A model generated the notes under the pieces. The model ran no database searches. It was not told the DNA's origin and worked only from the letters and a program-made list of their open reading frames with translations. 64,000 bases of DNA, taken from Eunapius fragilis (Eukaryota > Porifera > Demospongiae > Spongillida > Spongillidae). Below, piece after piece: positions 43,295 to 55,284 of the stretch. The first letter of the stretch is position 1. Every line of letters starts with the position of its first letter. The stretch is taken from the NCBI GenBank assembly GCA_963681505.1, contig OY811982.1, positions 5,942,683-6,006,682 on the forward strand, given 5' to 3'. The translations under genes were made by a program, and so were the position numbers.

Positions 43295-43685
43295 ACCTGC
43301 AGCTGTTAGTTCTAGTTCCCACTTTCCTTTCAGTTAAATATCAATACTTCTGAGCCTCTAGGGCTTTTCTGTGCATAAAGTGAATAACCATGTGACAGAT
43401 TGGTTTGCTAAAATGTGTGCATGTATAAATGCACTTGCGGAGAACATGAGTGGCACATATATGTGCACTTGGCGCCCAAAGAGTTAAACATGCCTGACCC
43501 CTCAGATGGGTCAGTGACATTAGAACCTTCCAGTATCTCACAGATAGTTATGTTCTGCATACAAGCACTAGTGTAAAGATGCCCGGTGTTTGTGTATAAT
43601 ATAATGTGTACATCTGCATCTCTATGAAAAAGATATAATAGTTACATGTAAGTTTGACATACAATTTGACTCAAATACATGTAAG
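43295..43685. other. Non-coding spacer
   Basis: No gene recognised. Confidence 0.35.
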
Positions 43686-43970
43686 TTACAATACAATGTT
43701 CCTCATGCACATACAAGTTATCAAGAGTATCAGTGCAGCTGTCAGGGCCAGGATTAGTGTTTCTCCAGGGAAAGATGAAATGTTTTTCATTATGTCGGCA
43801 ATGCCAACCAGTAAAACAAGCAGTCCTATCAGTAGCTCATGGCTGACAAATTTCTTTTGCATCTTTGTAAATTTCTTCTTCATTTTTTCAACTGAAGTCT
43901 GTTTCTTTTCTCTAATATGTTTCCTTGCCAATTTTGTAGTCAAATTGAACACATCCACACTGAACAATGC
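43686..43970 (-). CDS. Terminal exon of a small membrane protein, unrecognised
   Basis: A strong acceptor (GGTTTTGTTTCAG) precedes a frame of about 95 codons that ends in a stop at 43686. It has a basic amphipathic stretch (KKQTSVEKMKKKFTKMQKKF) and then two hydrophobic segments, HELLIGLLVLLVGIADIM and TLILALTAALILLITCMCM, joined by a short loop. It would be a hairpin in a membrane with its basic part on the cytosolic side (inference). The reading upstream of 43972 is probably intron. No family recognised and upstream exons not found. Confidence 0.4.
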   Translation of the reverse strand, partial: ALFSVDVFNLTTKLARKHIREKKQTSVEKMKKKFTKMQKKFVSHELLIGLLVLLVGIADIMKNISSFPGETLILALTAALILLITCMCMRNIVL

Positions 43971-43972
43971 TG

Positions 43973-45272
43973 AAACAAAACCATATGTATTGTTATGAGT
44001 AAAATAAATCAGACATACATGTATGTGATTATTGGCCAGCAATGTTTTTAAATACCGTATAGCTGTGTGAAAATTGCATGCACAGTTTCCTCTGATATTT
44101 TACGCCATTGTGTAGGTAGCTCACGTTTGATTACTGTAATTGTACATTGTATGTGAGGCATGTACCTTAATCACTGTTGTGAAATGAGTGGGTAATTGTG
44201 CATGCACTTTGCATACATGTAGCTACGTGTATATATCAAACGGTTAAAAATTAATAAGTAAGGGTAAATTGGCAGTTATGTACCTATTACAAAGATATAG
44301 CTGTGCAAAGTACGTACACATTTTACCACCAGATTCATGCCAATGATTTAGGCACCCCCATACATTGAATGAAACATGGTTAGTTTAAATAATTGGTCCA
44401 AATCGACCAGGAAAAGTGCAATTACTTCACACAATGGTGCCTTCGTAACAGGTGGGGATGCTAAAATAAGCTACTAATAATATTCCTACAATGTATGCTC
44501 ACACAACTATATCGACTGGATGGTGGAAATTCTTTGCTTGCTATTGTCACAGCAAATGTTAACAAGGGTCAAAATGACCTACAACTCGTACGAAATATGA
44601 TATATCTTCGATGCACTATGCATTTATCAAAATATCTAATCGCAGTGAATAAATAGCGACCTAGAGGAGTTTGACTAGCTGAACCTTTGCATTTGCATTT
44701 TCATCCCCGTGTTTCGAATCTCCAATATTTCCATTCTAAGTACAGTGGTTTATTATTATTAAATAATTACCCTCCAAGATTTGTATAGCTTGGCAGCTGC
44801 ATGCTCTTTTCGTTAGTCCATTGTGTGCTTGTTAGCATTTCGTAAACGTTATGCTCTAGATCACTGTAATGTCGTAACATGTATGAATGCAATACTGAAA
44901 TAGTGCTCTTGTGCTAAATGAAGACCGAAACGTATTGAACCACGTAACATCATTATGAACATGAATGTTATCCTGTAAGTCAGCCTTAACCACCCTGAGT
45001 AACCACATTTACATGTTAATAATGTAATGCTACACTATGTTCCTATTCCATAGTATAGTGGACAAGTTCTTGGTTAGTGACATTTTATTTGAACATGCTG
45101 CCTTATTGAATGGAACTAAGCAGGATTGCCACAAAGGCTGTTGTAAAAGGAACACAACCTAAGCGTCATGTAGTGTGATGGTTACATCTGTTAAAATAAT
45201 ATAGCACCTACTATTGCACTATCTCTGCCTGTATCATTGAATGACTAATTATCCTTGGTTCCTCTCACGCCC
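43973..45272. other. Non-coding region
   Basis: Presumed intron or intergenic DNA. No gene recognised. Confidence 0.35.
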
Positions 45273-45560
45273 AGGTGCATTTGACATTAAGGTAATCAAT
45301 CCATTAAATTCGCGATTTTTTCAGGAAGCACCTCAAACCTGTGGTTAGGCAACTAAGATGGGAGAAGAGGCTAAGCATTCAAGGAATGATGAGGTGTGTG
45401 CCCTTAGAGGATAATCATGCATCCCTTTGGTTGTGGAAATATTTGCGGGATGGAGCAAAGAAGCTGTCAAGGTATTCTTGACAACCTTTAAAACTAGCCA
45501 CCTGAAGACTATCGACCTCCAAATTACATCAACATGTATAGTTGCCTTTGCCTCATCTTA
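45273..45560 (+). mobile_element. LINE-A fragment, plus strand
   Basis: Plus-strand readings GAFDIKVINPLNS, GEEAKHSRNDEVCALRG and SCIPLVVEIFAGWSKEAVKV follow one another with stops and shifts. They match the C-terminal endonuclease-like domain of LINE-A (DISVTSPLN, RKHEANDVKC, CIPLVVESYDAWGKEA). Confidence 0.55.
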
Positions 45561-46082
45561 ATGAGGCAGAATGCCAGGTATATGTATCCTATCAACCACC
45601 TCTTGTGACTTTTAGTTCTAAGTGCTTCAATATTAATATATTCTCTTGTTGCATATCAATCAGACTGGGCCGATGAACACTAGTTTATACTGTTATGCGA
45701 TTGTTCACATTAGCTAGTGTACGAATGAATTATTAAGAATACATTTTATACTTTATGAAGGGCTAAAGCTATATGGTCTGGAAACAAGATATCGATAGGC
45801 TGCCTTAACACCCCTGAGTAACTGTTATATTTATATTCACAAATAACCACCAGTTTGCTAAAGAATGCAACACTTCAAAATCGCTGTAACTCAGGATTGA
45901 AACTAATGAACTGCTTGATTTTCTTTAACATTTGTTGCAGTAGTTAGCCACTAACAACCCAATTAGATTTCAATTATTGTTAGTGATTACATAATTGTAT
46001 CAAAACCCTCATAAATCAAATATTCAAAGCCTTCTATTAACAAAGTTATTCAAAGTTGTGGTTAGATAATTGTTTTTAATAA
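45561..46082. other. Non-coding spacer
   Basis: No gene recognised. Confidence 0.35.
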
Positions 46083-49000
46083 CTACCAATAATAACATAT
46101 TGACATGAATATATAGTAACAGCACTGATTAAATACAAATTTCAGTTCTATGGTAGACGAGCTATCCCTGAGAGGATAGCTGTAGCATTAGCCCTAACCA
46201 GGTGGAGATTCAGTCGGCTGTAGATCTCATTAAGTACGATGGACCGTGGCCAACACATGGAGGTGGCAAATCTTGAGGCTATAGAGGAGATAATCATAGC
46301 AGCAGCTGTGGCCGACACTCCCTCTTCTAACATAATAGCGGTGAGGTGATGGACTCATCTAATGCTGCAGTTCTGCCCAATAACCAGTTAGGAATTAGTA
46401 TGTCAGCTGGACAGGTCTTACTGTGGTCCCTACTAAGTTGTAGCCAACTACCACCTTAACCCCTATGTGTGTTTGACGACATGTCTCCACCAGGATGTCC
46501 CTATTCATATTATGCCAAGTTACTACGTCTCCACCATACTTGCAAGTAACTGCATGGTGGCCAAGGTGGTCAAAGTGTACTACCTGGGCATATTGCACAT
46601 GGGAAGCCCTCTGAAACATCAAGGCCAAGACACCATTTGATGGCTACCTGGAAAACAGGAGGATCCATGTGAAGCCCCAACCTCTCTGAGGACACAACTG
46701 AAAGCCAGGATGCTGCATGGGGAGAGGAAACTGACAAAAGACGTGTTTTATCTGCTACTGAAGATGAGTTCACCAGGAAGTTGAAGACATGGTCATCTAA
46801 CTTACCAGAAAAGGATTTCTGAGAGACTGGTGTAGTGAGGAGAGACTCGACACTGACTACATCTGCAGGCAAGACCAAGCTGTTAAAGGTCTCTACTGCT
46901 TGAGTCAGGTCGGGAGATGAATGTATACCAAAGCCAGATGAGCATAAATAGGAGATGAAAGCTGCTGATGAATGGCGAGATAATGACTGAAACCCAAGGC
47001 CCCTTTACTTGGGCTAAGCTGAGCCTGCTGCCAAGCTGTGTTAAATGTGTAAACACCAATGCATCGACAGAGGGACATTCTGATGTCATCATCAATAAGA
47101 GCAAAGGCTTTACATGTAAGAGTTGATGTAGTTGCCCTTGCCAGATATACTAGTTTGCACATGGTTGCACAGAGACGAAGGATTAAAGCAACCTGAGGTC
47201 GGCAACTTCAACCTCATGTTGTGACAATAGGGTCTTAGCCTTAGAGTGATTTTTGGAGATAAAGGAGGAACAAAAATCCTGGTCACCAATGGGAATCCCC
47301 AGAATCTCCATATTGCGCTTGTCAGATTTATTAATGTCCAATGGGAACATGTCAGGACCATGTCAGCTAAACACCTCACACTTAGGCAGATTGATGATAA
47401 TACCCTAAGCAGGGCATTCCTCCTGGAGCAGAGTCAATATCCTGCATAAAGAAGACCTTGGGCCAGCCACAGCCCCATCACCCAAGTACCAGGCATTGAA
47501 AGGAATGTTAGAGCAGGCACTGTCTCATGCTATTTTTATTACTAGACATGGGTCCAAGTGGATCCCCTTGTTGGACACCTGATTCTGATGACAAGCGACC
47601 TAGTGAGTTCCAAAGAAGGGGATGCTGTCCATAGCACCAGCTGACCCAAGGGAGAAGTTCAGGAAAGTGCTTAGCATACTCTGACAGGATAGCTTGACGA
47701 GAAACCAAATTAATAGCATTGGTCATATCTACTTTCAACACACCAAAGTCATGCTCCATCCAGTGTTGATCTATGCAGGTTCTCAAGCCATGAGCAATTC
47801 TCTCAGCACCACAAGGGACAGCCACACCAAATTGATATGGCTCAAAAATGACGCCATTTTGCTTCGATGGGCAGCACAGAGGCATTTCCCAGTTAGACGA
47901 CGTAAGACCTCCCCAACAGCAATGGGGCGGATGTCACCTGGGGTGAGCTTGTTTAGGGCAGTAAGGTTACCTCCAGCAAGAAAGAGGGCTACATCCATTG
48001 GAGCACAACCCAAAATTAGCAGATTGACGAAAGCATGGAGAGTTAAAGGAACCTCTGCAGCATCAATCAGGTGTTGTATTCGGAGGCCAGAGGGTCCAGC
48101 TACAGTCATTTTGGGAAAGGATCTGAGAATGTCCATAAGGCATACATTAGGAGGAAATGTGTTACATGTAGATGGGAGAGGAATGGCTGGGCAAGCATTG
48201 CTGGGGTGCTTAGTGATGAGTAGCTTCCAGGTATCATCGCTATTGGGTGCAACTCCAGAAGAGGTGAGGATCTGACAGGCCTTTCCATAGAAACCATCCT
48301 GAGCCAAGGAAATGGCAGAAGCCACTTTTCTTCTGCCTGGATCTTCAATAGGATGAGTGGAGTGTGTTTTGGGTGGAGCACTTCCTACTGCCAGATTGCA
48401 CAAATGTCTAAGACGCCCATCTGACAACATATCACAAAGAATTTCCACTGATACATAGGCTTGTTGTGACAACCTCATCATTTGGAGCAGGGTAGTACAC
48501 ACTTAGGGAACCATGAAGAGCGTCACCCAAGAGTCAATAGAATTGTCAGCAACCACAGCCCTGAGTGCAGTGGATAGGATACGATCAAAGGCTGGCTTGG
48601 CTTTGTTTGGAATGAATCGAATTGGAGGGCATTTGAGGTTGCAGATATCCCAGAGGGAAGGCAAAACATTACCTGAAGCACATGTCAAAGGTGTAGCCAT
48701 TGGGGGTTCAGATGAGGGAGGATTTTTAAAATACTTCTTTGACTTGTGGGAGATGGTAACAAGGCTGGAACAGTGGTGACAGATGTATACATTGTGATTG
48801 TTAAGCCCGGCGTCAGGAACTCTGCCACTGAATGTACCTCTGACATGACCCTCCAAGTGATTGCGCCACATGGACAGTGCACTAACTCTGGACAATGCAG
48901 GGCTTCTTGTAATTGTCACAATGAGGATTAGAGGAGGATGCAATAGCACTGGAATCTGTTGACAATGGCGAAGGAGGTGGTTACAATGATGGTGATGGTT

Positions 49001-49380
49001 CAAGGATTAAGTAAGGCTGCTGTGGATGTTGTGACACTTTGGTTTTCAATAAAGATACGGGCAACAGCTGTGATGAAATTGATTATGTTTGCGGTTGCGT
49101 GTGGCTTTAAGTGGTTGAGGCATATTTGAATCTGATTGTGAAGACGATTGTGGTTGTGAACAGGCACTGGGAGAGGATGCCAATCGGACTGTGATGGACG
49201 TTTTTGGATTGAAACAGCTGCTTCTCTTTATTGGCTGACAGCTGTAACAGGACTGGTTAGATCTCACACAAATACAGAACTTAGAACGAGCATGTATTCC
49301 ATTACAAGGGTAACACTTGGCCGTCTTGGTCCTCGCTGTGAGCAACAGATGCAGCGGACGTCGTTACCGATGCTGCCATT
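46083..49380 (-). mobile_element. LINE-A, near full-length but broken
   Basis: The longest copy. On the minus strand it starts with an ATG at 49379-49377. Next comes an N-terminal cysteine cluster (CYPCNGIHARSKFCICV then CYSCQP, about 49300-49210) and a region with HVRGTFSGRVPDAGL and CHHC. The RT domain follows from about 48500: TVAGPSGLRIQHLID, IRPIAVGEVLRRLTGKCLCA, VLKVDMTNAINLVSRQAIL, ESGVQQGDPLGPM and WYLGDG. After RT come thumb-like parts (CKLVYLARATTS, WQQAQLSPSKGALG), a CCHC-type segment (HLGHHAVTCKYGGDVVTWHN) and the LNLHLVRANATAIL end. Many frameshifts and stops. A TTATTATTGG tail is at about 46085-46100. Confidence 0.8.
47180..48502 (-). pseudogene. LINE-A reverse transcriptase domain
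   Basis: Non-LTR-type RT that would copy element RNA at a nicked target. The first part is open for 239 codons (48502-47783) and the second for 125 (47885-47508). They overlap, which shows a frameshift. The first catalytic Asp is present in KVDMTNA. The YxDD box reads YLGD (47475-47491), with the first Asp replaced by Gly, so the enzyme is dead. A stop follows in EECPA*GIIINLPKCEVFS. Confidence 0.8.
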
Positions 49381-49494
49381 ATAATCTATTAACTGCCAAA
49401 GCAAGATATGAAATTGTTGTGGAACAGTATGATAGATTCAATTAGCCCACTGTTGGTGCTAAAAAAGCAGCGCTGACTCAAGAACGCGGGGTGA

Positions 49495-49701
49495 CAGTCA
49501 GTTAGGGGCTGCAAACAGGTTAAAAAATACTATAGGACGTGGCAGGGCAGTCAGTTAGGAACTGCAAGCAGGTTAAAAAACTAGTAAAACTTGGCAGGGC
49601 ATAAAGTAGTGTAGTGCACACTGGTTCACAAGCTGTAGAACGTGGCCGGGCAGTCAGCCAGGGACTGCAAACAGGTATACAAGCTATAGGACATGGCAGG
49701 C
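49495..49701 (-). repeat. Tandem monomers upstream of LINE-A, 51-53-bp unit
   Basis: Four units start at about 49495, 49548, 49600 and 49651 and share CAGTCAGTTAGGRACTGCAA and GGCAGGGCA boxes; the third is most diverged. They stand about 115 bp upstream of the LINE-A start codon in element orientation, so they are probably 5' UTR promoter monomers (inference). Confidence 0.8.
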
Positions 49702-50617
49702 CATAAATGGCCATTGTAAGGACAGAGCAAGCAGTTCTTTCTGTCTTGTACATGTGTATGTGGGTAAGTATTTGCTGTTTGATGACAACGAAAGGCCAGC
49801 TAGCTCATTCAGTATTTCAATGGGGAGTACTGCATCTTCAAAGGCTATCTTATGTACATGTTATGCCATTCATTGCGTGAGCAAATAGTAACAATTAAGG
49901 TCTGTAACCATGCTGCCATGCATGGTATTAAAGTGTGCACAAGTGTACACCTGTATTGTCAAACTCAACAGAAATAATAAAAAAGAACTTATTAAATTGA
50001 TTTCATATACAAGTAATAGTACTTACTGTCCTCTATCAGGAACATATTTCAAGTACACAAAATACATTTGGGTGTGGTGCATTTTACAGTGTGCACACCT
50101 GTACACAATTTAAAAAGCCAGGCCTGGGACACTGCTAGTGAAATACATGGAATTTCCTTACATTGCATTGGAATAGTAAAACTTATGTATGAACTTACTA
50201 CCCACTTTTCATTTGCAGTCCACTTTAATGACAAAATTTTTGTAATAAAGCAGTAACTGAAGCTGCTTCATTATCATAGATTAAGCAGTATATTTCAGGA
50301 CCAGAATTCTACTACACATCAGTGCATCACTGGGGAATAATATACATCAATTTTACAGCCACTGAGTTTAATGTGGGGTAATAATGATTCGAATTGTAAA
50401 TAAGGTAAAGTATGCACGCGTGTGCACACTTTCAGAAGCAAATAGACATTGAAAGCCTTAATCTTATGTTAGCAATAATTGTGTCTATTTCCATTTCACA
50501 CTTCCTGTGCAGTGTATTACAAATTAAAGGACCGTACTTGATACAATGTTGAAAACTGAAACACCTGTGTATGAAAGTATTGTTATTAAGACGTAAACTA
50601 TCTTTGAACATTTATGC
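49702..50617. other. Non-coding region
   Basis: 3' side of TRAF gene B. A further exon may lie here if the donor at 50719 is used, but I could not identify one with confidence. Confidence 0.4.
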
Positions 50618-53025
50618 TTAGACATCAATATACCCTCCCTTATTCAGTAAAATAATAAATGTAAATGTACCTCCCTTTTTTGTAAGCCATACACATGTAC
50701 ATGTATATGTACCCTCACCTTTCTCTTGCATATGGAGCTTTTGAAGAGCCAAGCGCTGATCAGAAGAATCACAGGAAATGCTGGGTATATTTATTGCTAC
50801 TTTTGCTATCTTAAAAATAAGACTGTCACAGTCTTTAACTTCCTCCAGCGGAACAAATTTTTTATTTTCTAAGCCATGGTCTACTTCATAACAATCTTGG
50901 TGTTGTGCATCTGTCACTTTACAGCCAACCTTTGGTGGAACAGAACTTGTAAATATAAACCTTGACTGAAAGCAGTGTGTTCGTGAATTTCTTTTAAAGA
51001 GCTGCACTGTGATTTCACCACGAAAGGGAAATTCCAATCTGTCATCAAATGGCCCTTTCATTAGAACCACAGCCACACAAAGATGATGACCCTCTTCATT
51101 GCCTGTTCCATATCCATCAACTCTAAGATGCATTTTATAGCCTCCAAAATGAGTGTAAAAAGGTTTACTCCTGAAAGTTTGATGATTGTTGTAGTAATGT
51201 TGAAAATTCTTCATTTGAAATTCTGGAAGATCTTGGTAAACTACAGGTTTTGATGTACTTGAATATATATTGTCTAGAACTTTTCTTTGCTTTTGTAATG
51301 CACTGACCATTTCGTGTACCTGGATTGATAGGGGGCCTAAAATATTATCAATTATTTTGCACTCAGCGTTTGGCTGCACTATTGAACCGCACCCCTGCAT
51401 CATATAACAGTAATTACACTCCTCAACTTTGACAGGTGAATGCTTTATGTGGTCCTGAAGTTGAGCTTGCATAGCATTCCTACGTCCTGTTGGTGGCCTG
51501 ATTATGACACTGATAATCTGAAATACTAGCCTGTTATTTGTTACAAATTTTCTTTCATTATCGAATTTGAAGAATGTATGTGAACTAGTTTTATTTATTT
51601 CCGATTGTTGCTTTTCATTAAAATTGAAATGTGAACATGCACTTGTAATATTTATTTCAGACTGCTGTTTCTCCTCTATACTTTCATCAACAAGCTGGAT
51701 CACTATCTCTCCATAAAATGGAAATTCTAGCTCACTATCAAACTCCCCCTTTATTAGTTGAACAGTAAGTCGGCATGCTGTTGGTTGGCTTGCATCAAAT
51801 TTGATACACAATTTGTATCCTCGAATATGTGTGTAAAAAGGTTCACTGTACCAGGAATCACAACTCTTTGTACACTGCTCATAGTCTTCCACCTTGAACT
51901 CCAGATAGTTGTTACTAATATTAAAAGCAGACAATGACTCCATTTTTTGGTCCTCTGCCTGTATTGATCTAATCATATTTACTGTAGTATTCCAATATGT
52001 CTCCAAGAGTCTATAGTGATATTCAATAGAGTTTGCATTATGTGTTTTTGATATTTTGCGCATCATCTTTACATTGCAGCCAGCGTAGGCATACTCACAG
52101 TCAGTCACCATATTAGGGCAATGATCAAGGTGCTTCTTGAGGCTTTGCAGCGCAATGTTTATTACTCCACAGTTCTCTGGGCAATCTATAACTCTGGCTG
52201 CACAAGTAGGCATGTGGTTTGTGTTTATGTCGTCATAACTGGATTTCATGCTATTGCAGTAAGGGCAAATAAATGGTCGCTTTGAACAGTTGTTAGCTTT
52301 GTGTTCTTCCAATAAACCTCGGCGTATATTTTTACCACAGGAGTAGGGACATTCAGTTTCTACATACTGGCACTCTGTACTGCTTAAATGACCCTGTAAT
52401 TTACTGAGTGGCCCAGTCCATGTACAACCGTTAATTCCAAGTTTGCATCTTACTTCTAAGGCATTAATTCTCCTCTTGAGAGCTTCATCACATATCGGTG
52501 TAAATGTTTCCTTTGTACTGATAATATGAGCCTCATCACTATGCAAAGGTTCTCTACATGTAGCAACACCAACCTTCAGGGAAACATCTGTCAGAGCATC
52601 GTTTTCTTGAACTTCATTTTTCAAGGTTCCAGTCTTCAATGGCTCTTGTATCAAGCTTTCGTATTTCAAAACTTCAATTTCCAAAGGTTTATTTTTCATT
52701 GCTTCACTCTTGGCAATTATGTTCAATTCAGAAACTTCTTTTTCCCAAGCAACATGTATTTTGGTTTGGGCTTCATTCTTATGAAATTCATTGCACTCCC
52801 CAGCTCTACCATCAGTAATGATCTTATTTCGGCACACTGGACATGGCTTGTTTTCTTTCGCAAGATTTTCAATCACTTCTTTGGAAAAATGATGGCCACA
52901 TGGTGTCAAGTATGGGTCAATTAGAAGGTCAAGAGATACAGGGCAAAGAAATTCCTTTGGAGGTTTCTGTACAAGAAGATCAGTCCAATATATTTCTTGC
53001 ATTTCCTTGACTAATCTTTTTGGAA
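50618..53025 (-). CDS. TRAF-like protein B, large exon: degenerate RING, TRAF zinc fingers, two MATH domains
   Basis: Probable TRAF-family adaptor or ligase-like protein, paralogous to protein A. The frame is open to 53041, but no ATG opens it (the codon there is TTG). TTGTTTCCAG|TT at 53026/53025 is a good acceptor, so this is an internal exon entered in phase 1. Counting from 53041, the RING has Cys33, Cys48, His50, Cys67 and Cys70, with Ser at 36 and 53 where zinc ligands are expected. A charged linker (about 80-190) has loose LKxE repeats. TRAF zinc fingers are at about 195-350, MATH-1 at about 379-525 and MATH-2 at about 606-760 (FGGYKMHLRVDGYG). MATH-1 holds an internal duplication around EKQQSEIN (51570-51690). 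A strong donor (AAAG|GTGAGG, 50719/50718) suggests the last 33 codons to the stop at 50618 may be intron. Confidence 0.85.
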
Positions 53026-53777
53026 CTGGAAACAATGGCAAAACAGTTTAATATTGTTTGCCTTGTCCTTTTGTGCACACATGACATGTAAATTTGAACA
53101 TTGTTTCGAAAGGTACTATACAGTATATAATCATAACTATTTATATGACATAAAACAAGGCAAAAATTGTACATTTCATTTTTGATGTGTGTACTTAGTT
53201 GTTTTTGATTTCGACACTGTTATGCACAATGTTCTTTTTGATTTCAACACTTATGCACAATGTTTTAGAGCTGATACATATTTCACATAGTGAACGGTAC
53301 ATCTGTTTGTAATATGCCATGATAACAATTCTTAACGAAGCTGCTAAATTAATAACTAAACAACAATGCATCAATTTTAATGGCATATATGAAAATGGGA
53401 TCCAAATCAAAGGCACATAACTTTCTGCAACATGTCACATTTTTCAACTGCCATGGAACAAAATGCATTATAATGTGCAATATTATAACCCTTTAGAGAG
53501 TTCAGGAAGGTGAATACTTCATTAAATATTAATTGCACACATTATAACATCGAGTGCCAAGAAGATAAGCTATAAACTGTCAGGTATAAATGGTCTGTCT
53601 GAACCAACATCTGTATCTATGTGTGTGCTTTGATTTATGGGATTATTAGATTCGTTTCGAATTGCTGGTAATTGTGTACAATACATAGTTTGGCGGATTG
53701 TGGTGAATCAGGCTATTTAACTATTACCACTCAAAGAGTTCAGTCATGCAGTACAAAAAATTGGCTAAGTTACAAAC

Positions 53778-54515
53778 CTGCACTTTTGACTGGTATTGGA
53801 TCAGAGCCTTCACATTTCTGTTGCAGGCATACCTGAGAATGATGTACCCTTTTAAGCATTTTTCTGCACAGTATGTACATGTATAAACTTACAGCTTTTC
53901 TATCTGCTTCTGCACTGGTGCAATTATCCTCAAGGTTGGTTTTAGCAATAACCCCCTAATGGTTGTCAGGTACATGTACATACATACCTGTACATAAGGT
54001 ATACATTTGTGCATGCTAACCAGCTAATTTAATGTGCAATATTGAGAGGATGCAATGAATGTGATGGGCTTGAATATGAATATAGTATTGTTACTACATG
54101 TATGAACCGGAGCAGCAGTAACAATTATGAAATTCATGACAAAATAAACTGGTTTGCAATCCATGACATCAATCAGCAGTGTTGGAAAATTTAATAACAC
54201 CATACCCCAACACATGTGTACTAGTGGCCCATACTAGATGTGTGATCCTAGGTGCTTAGTTGAAACTCATGAACATATGGATGAATACACCATACATGAT
54301 GTATGTAACTGTGCCATGGTAGATCATATGTTTATCATTTATTATTTGTGACAAATCAGACCAGCAAGTACAAACGTATGCATACATAACGATATACATA
54401 CATGTACGTGTAGATCATTGCTATGCAAATGCGTCATAAGTAGACTTACCTTTGTGTTCAGTAATAATAGAGGGTCTGGTGGCTGCTTTGCAGCATCTGA
54501 TGTTTTGTCCTTGTC
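53778..54515 (-). CDS. Three small exons linking the CGCG domain to TRAF-like protein B
   Basis: Minus-strand exons inferred from splice borders and phase. 54450-54515 (66 bp, ACAACAG acceptor, AAAG|GTAAGT donor) encodes DKDKTSDAAKQPPDPLLLLN plus TK. 53893-53928 (36 bp, CTTGAG acceptor, GCT|GTAAGT donor) encodes DNCTSAEADRKA. 53778-53832 (55 bp, ATTCTCAG acceptor, GCAG|GTTTGT donor) encodes VCLQQKCEGSDPIPVKSA plus one base. Phases are 0, 0, then 1, exactly as the TRAF exon at 53025 needs. The linker is polar and probably unstructured. No alternative role is apparent. Confidence 0.65.
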
Positions 54516-55284
54516 CTGTTGTCAATAACACTCATATTGTATACATGTAGGACAGTTTCCATGTAAATTATATTCTGCATAAATAGTACTTAGTAATCTT
54601 CTGAACACTATGGGCTATCAAACTACACCACATACATCTACATCACCCCTCACTTAGGTTGCACATACAAAGACATACAATGGGTTTTACCCCTAGCGGT
54701 CAAGGCTTAAATGTCTTTCTGCAGGAGTGTCCAGGTGGCTAGTACAAATGTAGATGAGTCTTGGTAATTAATTTTTACTTTACCCATTACACGATATAGT
54801 TGTGCTCACACTTACCTACACATTTTGGGCCAATGATTTTCGAAAATTGCATTCCATCAATGAATAGGACAAATTATTAGCATGAATCAAACTGGTGGTT
54901 CATTTATATTCAAATGGGAAATGATATCACGAGTATATGAAATAAAAAGCTTTACGTTATGTATGTTCTATCTTCTGAATGCTTTGGACCATCAACTTCC
55001 TATATATAAAAGTAGCATGATGCTTGGAAAAAGGAAGTCAATGCACTCTGAAGATATAACGATTTTAAAGTGAAGCATTTTAATCACTTTATTTATATAC
55101 GTGGTATCATTTTGTCATTCATTATCCCAAATATTTATATTCAAATATAAAAATGTAGCTTGATACATGGAAAATTGGACATCGATAGCCCTGGGTTCTG
55201 AAGAATATAGAGATTTTGATACAACGCATTTCTATTACTTCTTATTGTGAAGCATTATTTTAGTGCAAATTGTGTCAGTCTTAC

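Noticed and set aside
47694-48275. 193-residue plus-strand open frame
   Set aside because: It is antisense to the LINE-A reverse transcriptase, whose motifs are clear on the minus strand.
53026-53041. Start codon of TRAF-like protein B at 53041
   Set aside because: The codon is TTG, and TTGTTTCCAG just after it is an acceptor whose phase fits the upstream exon.
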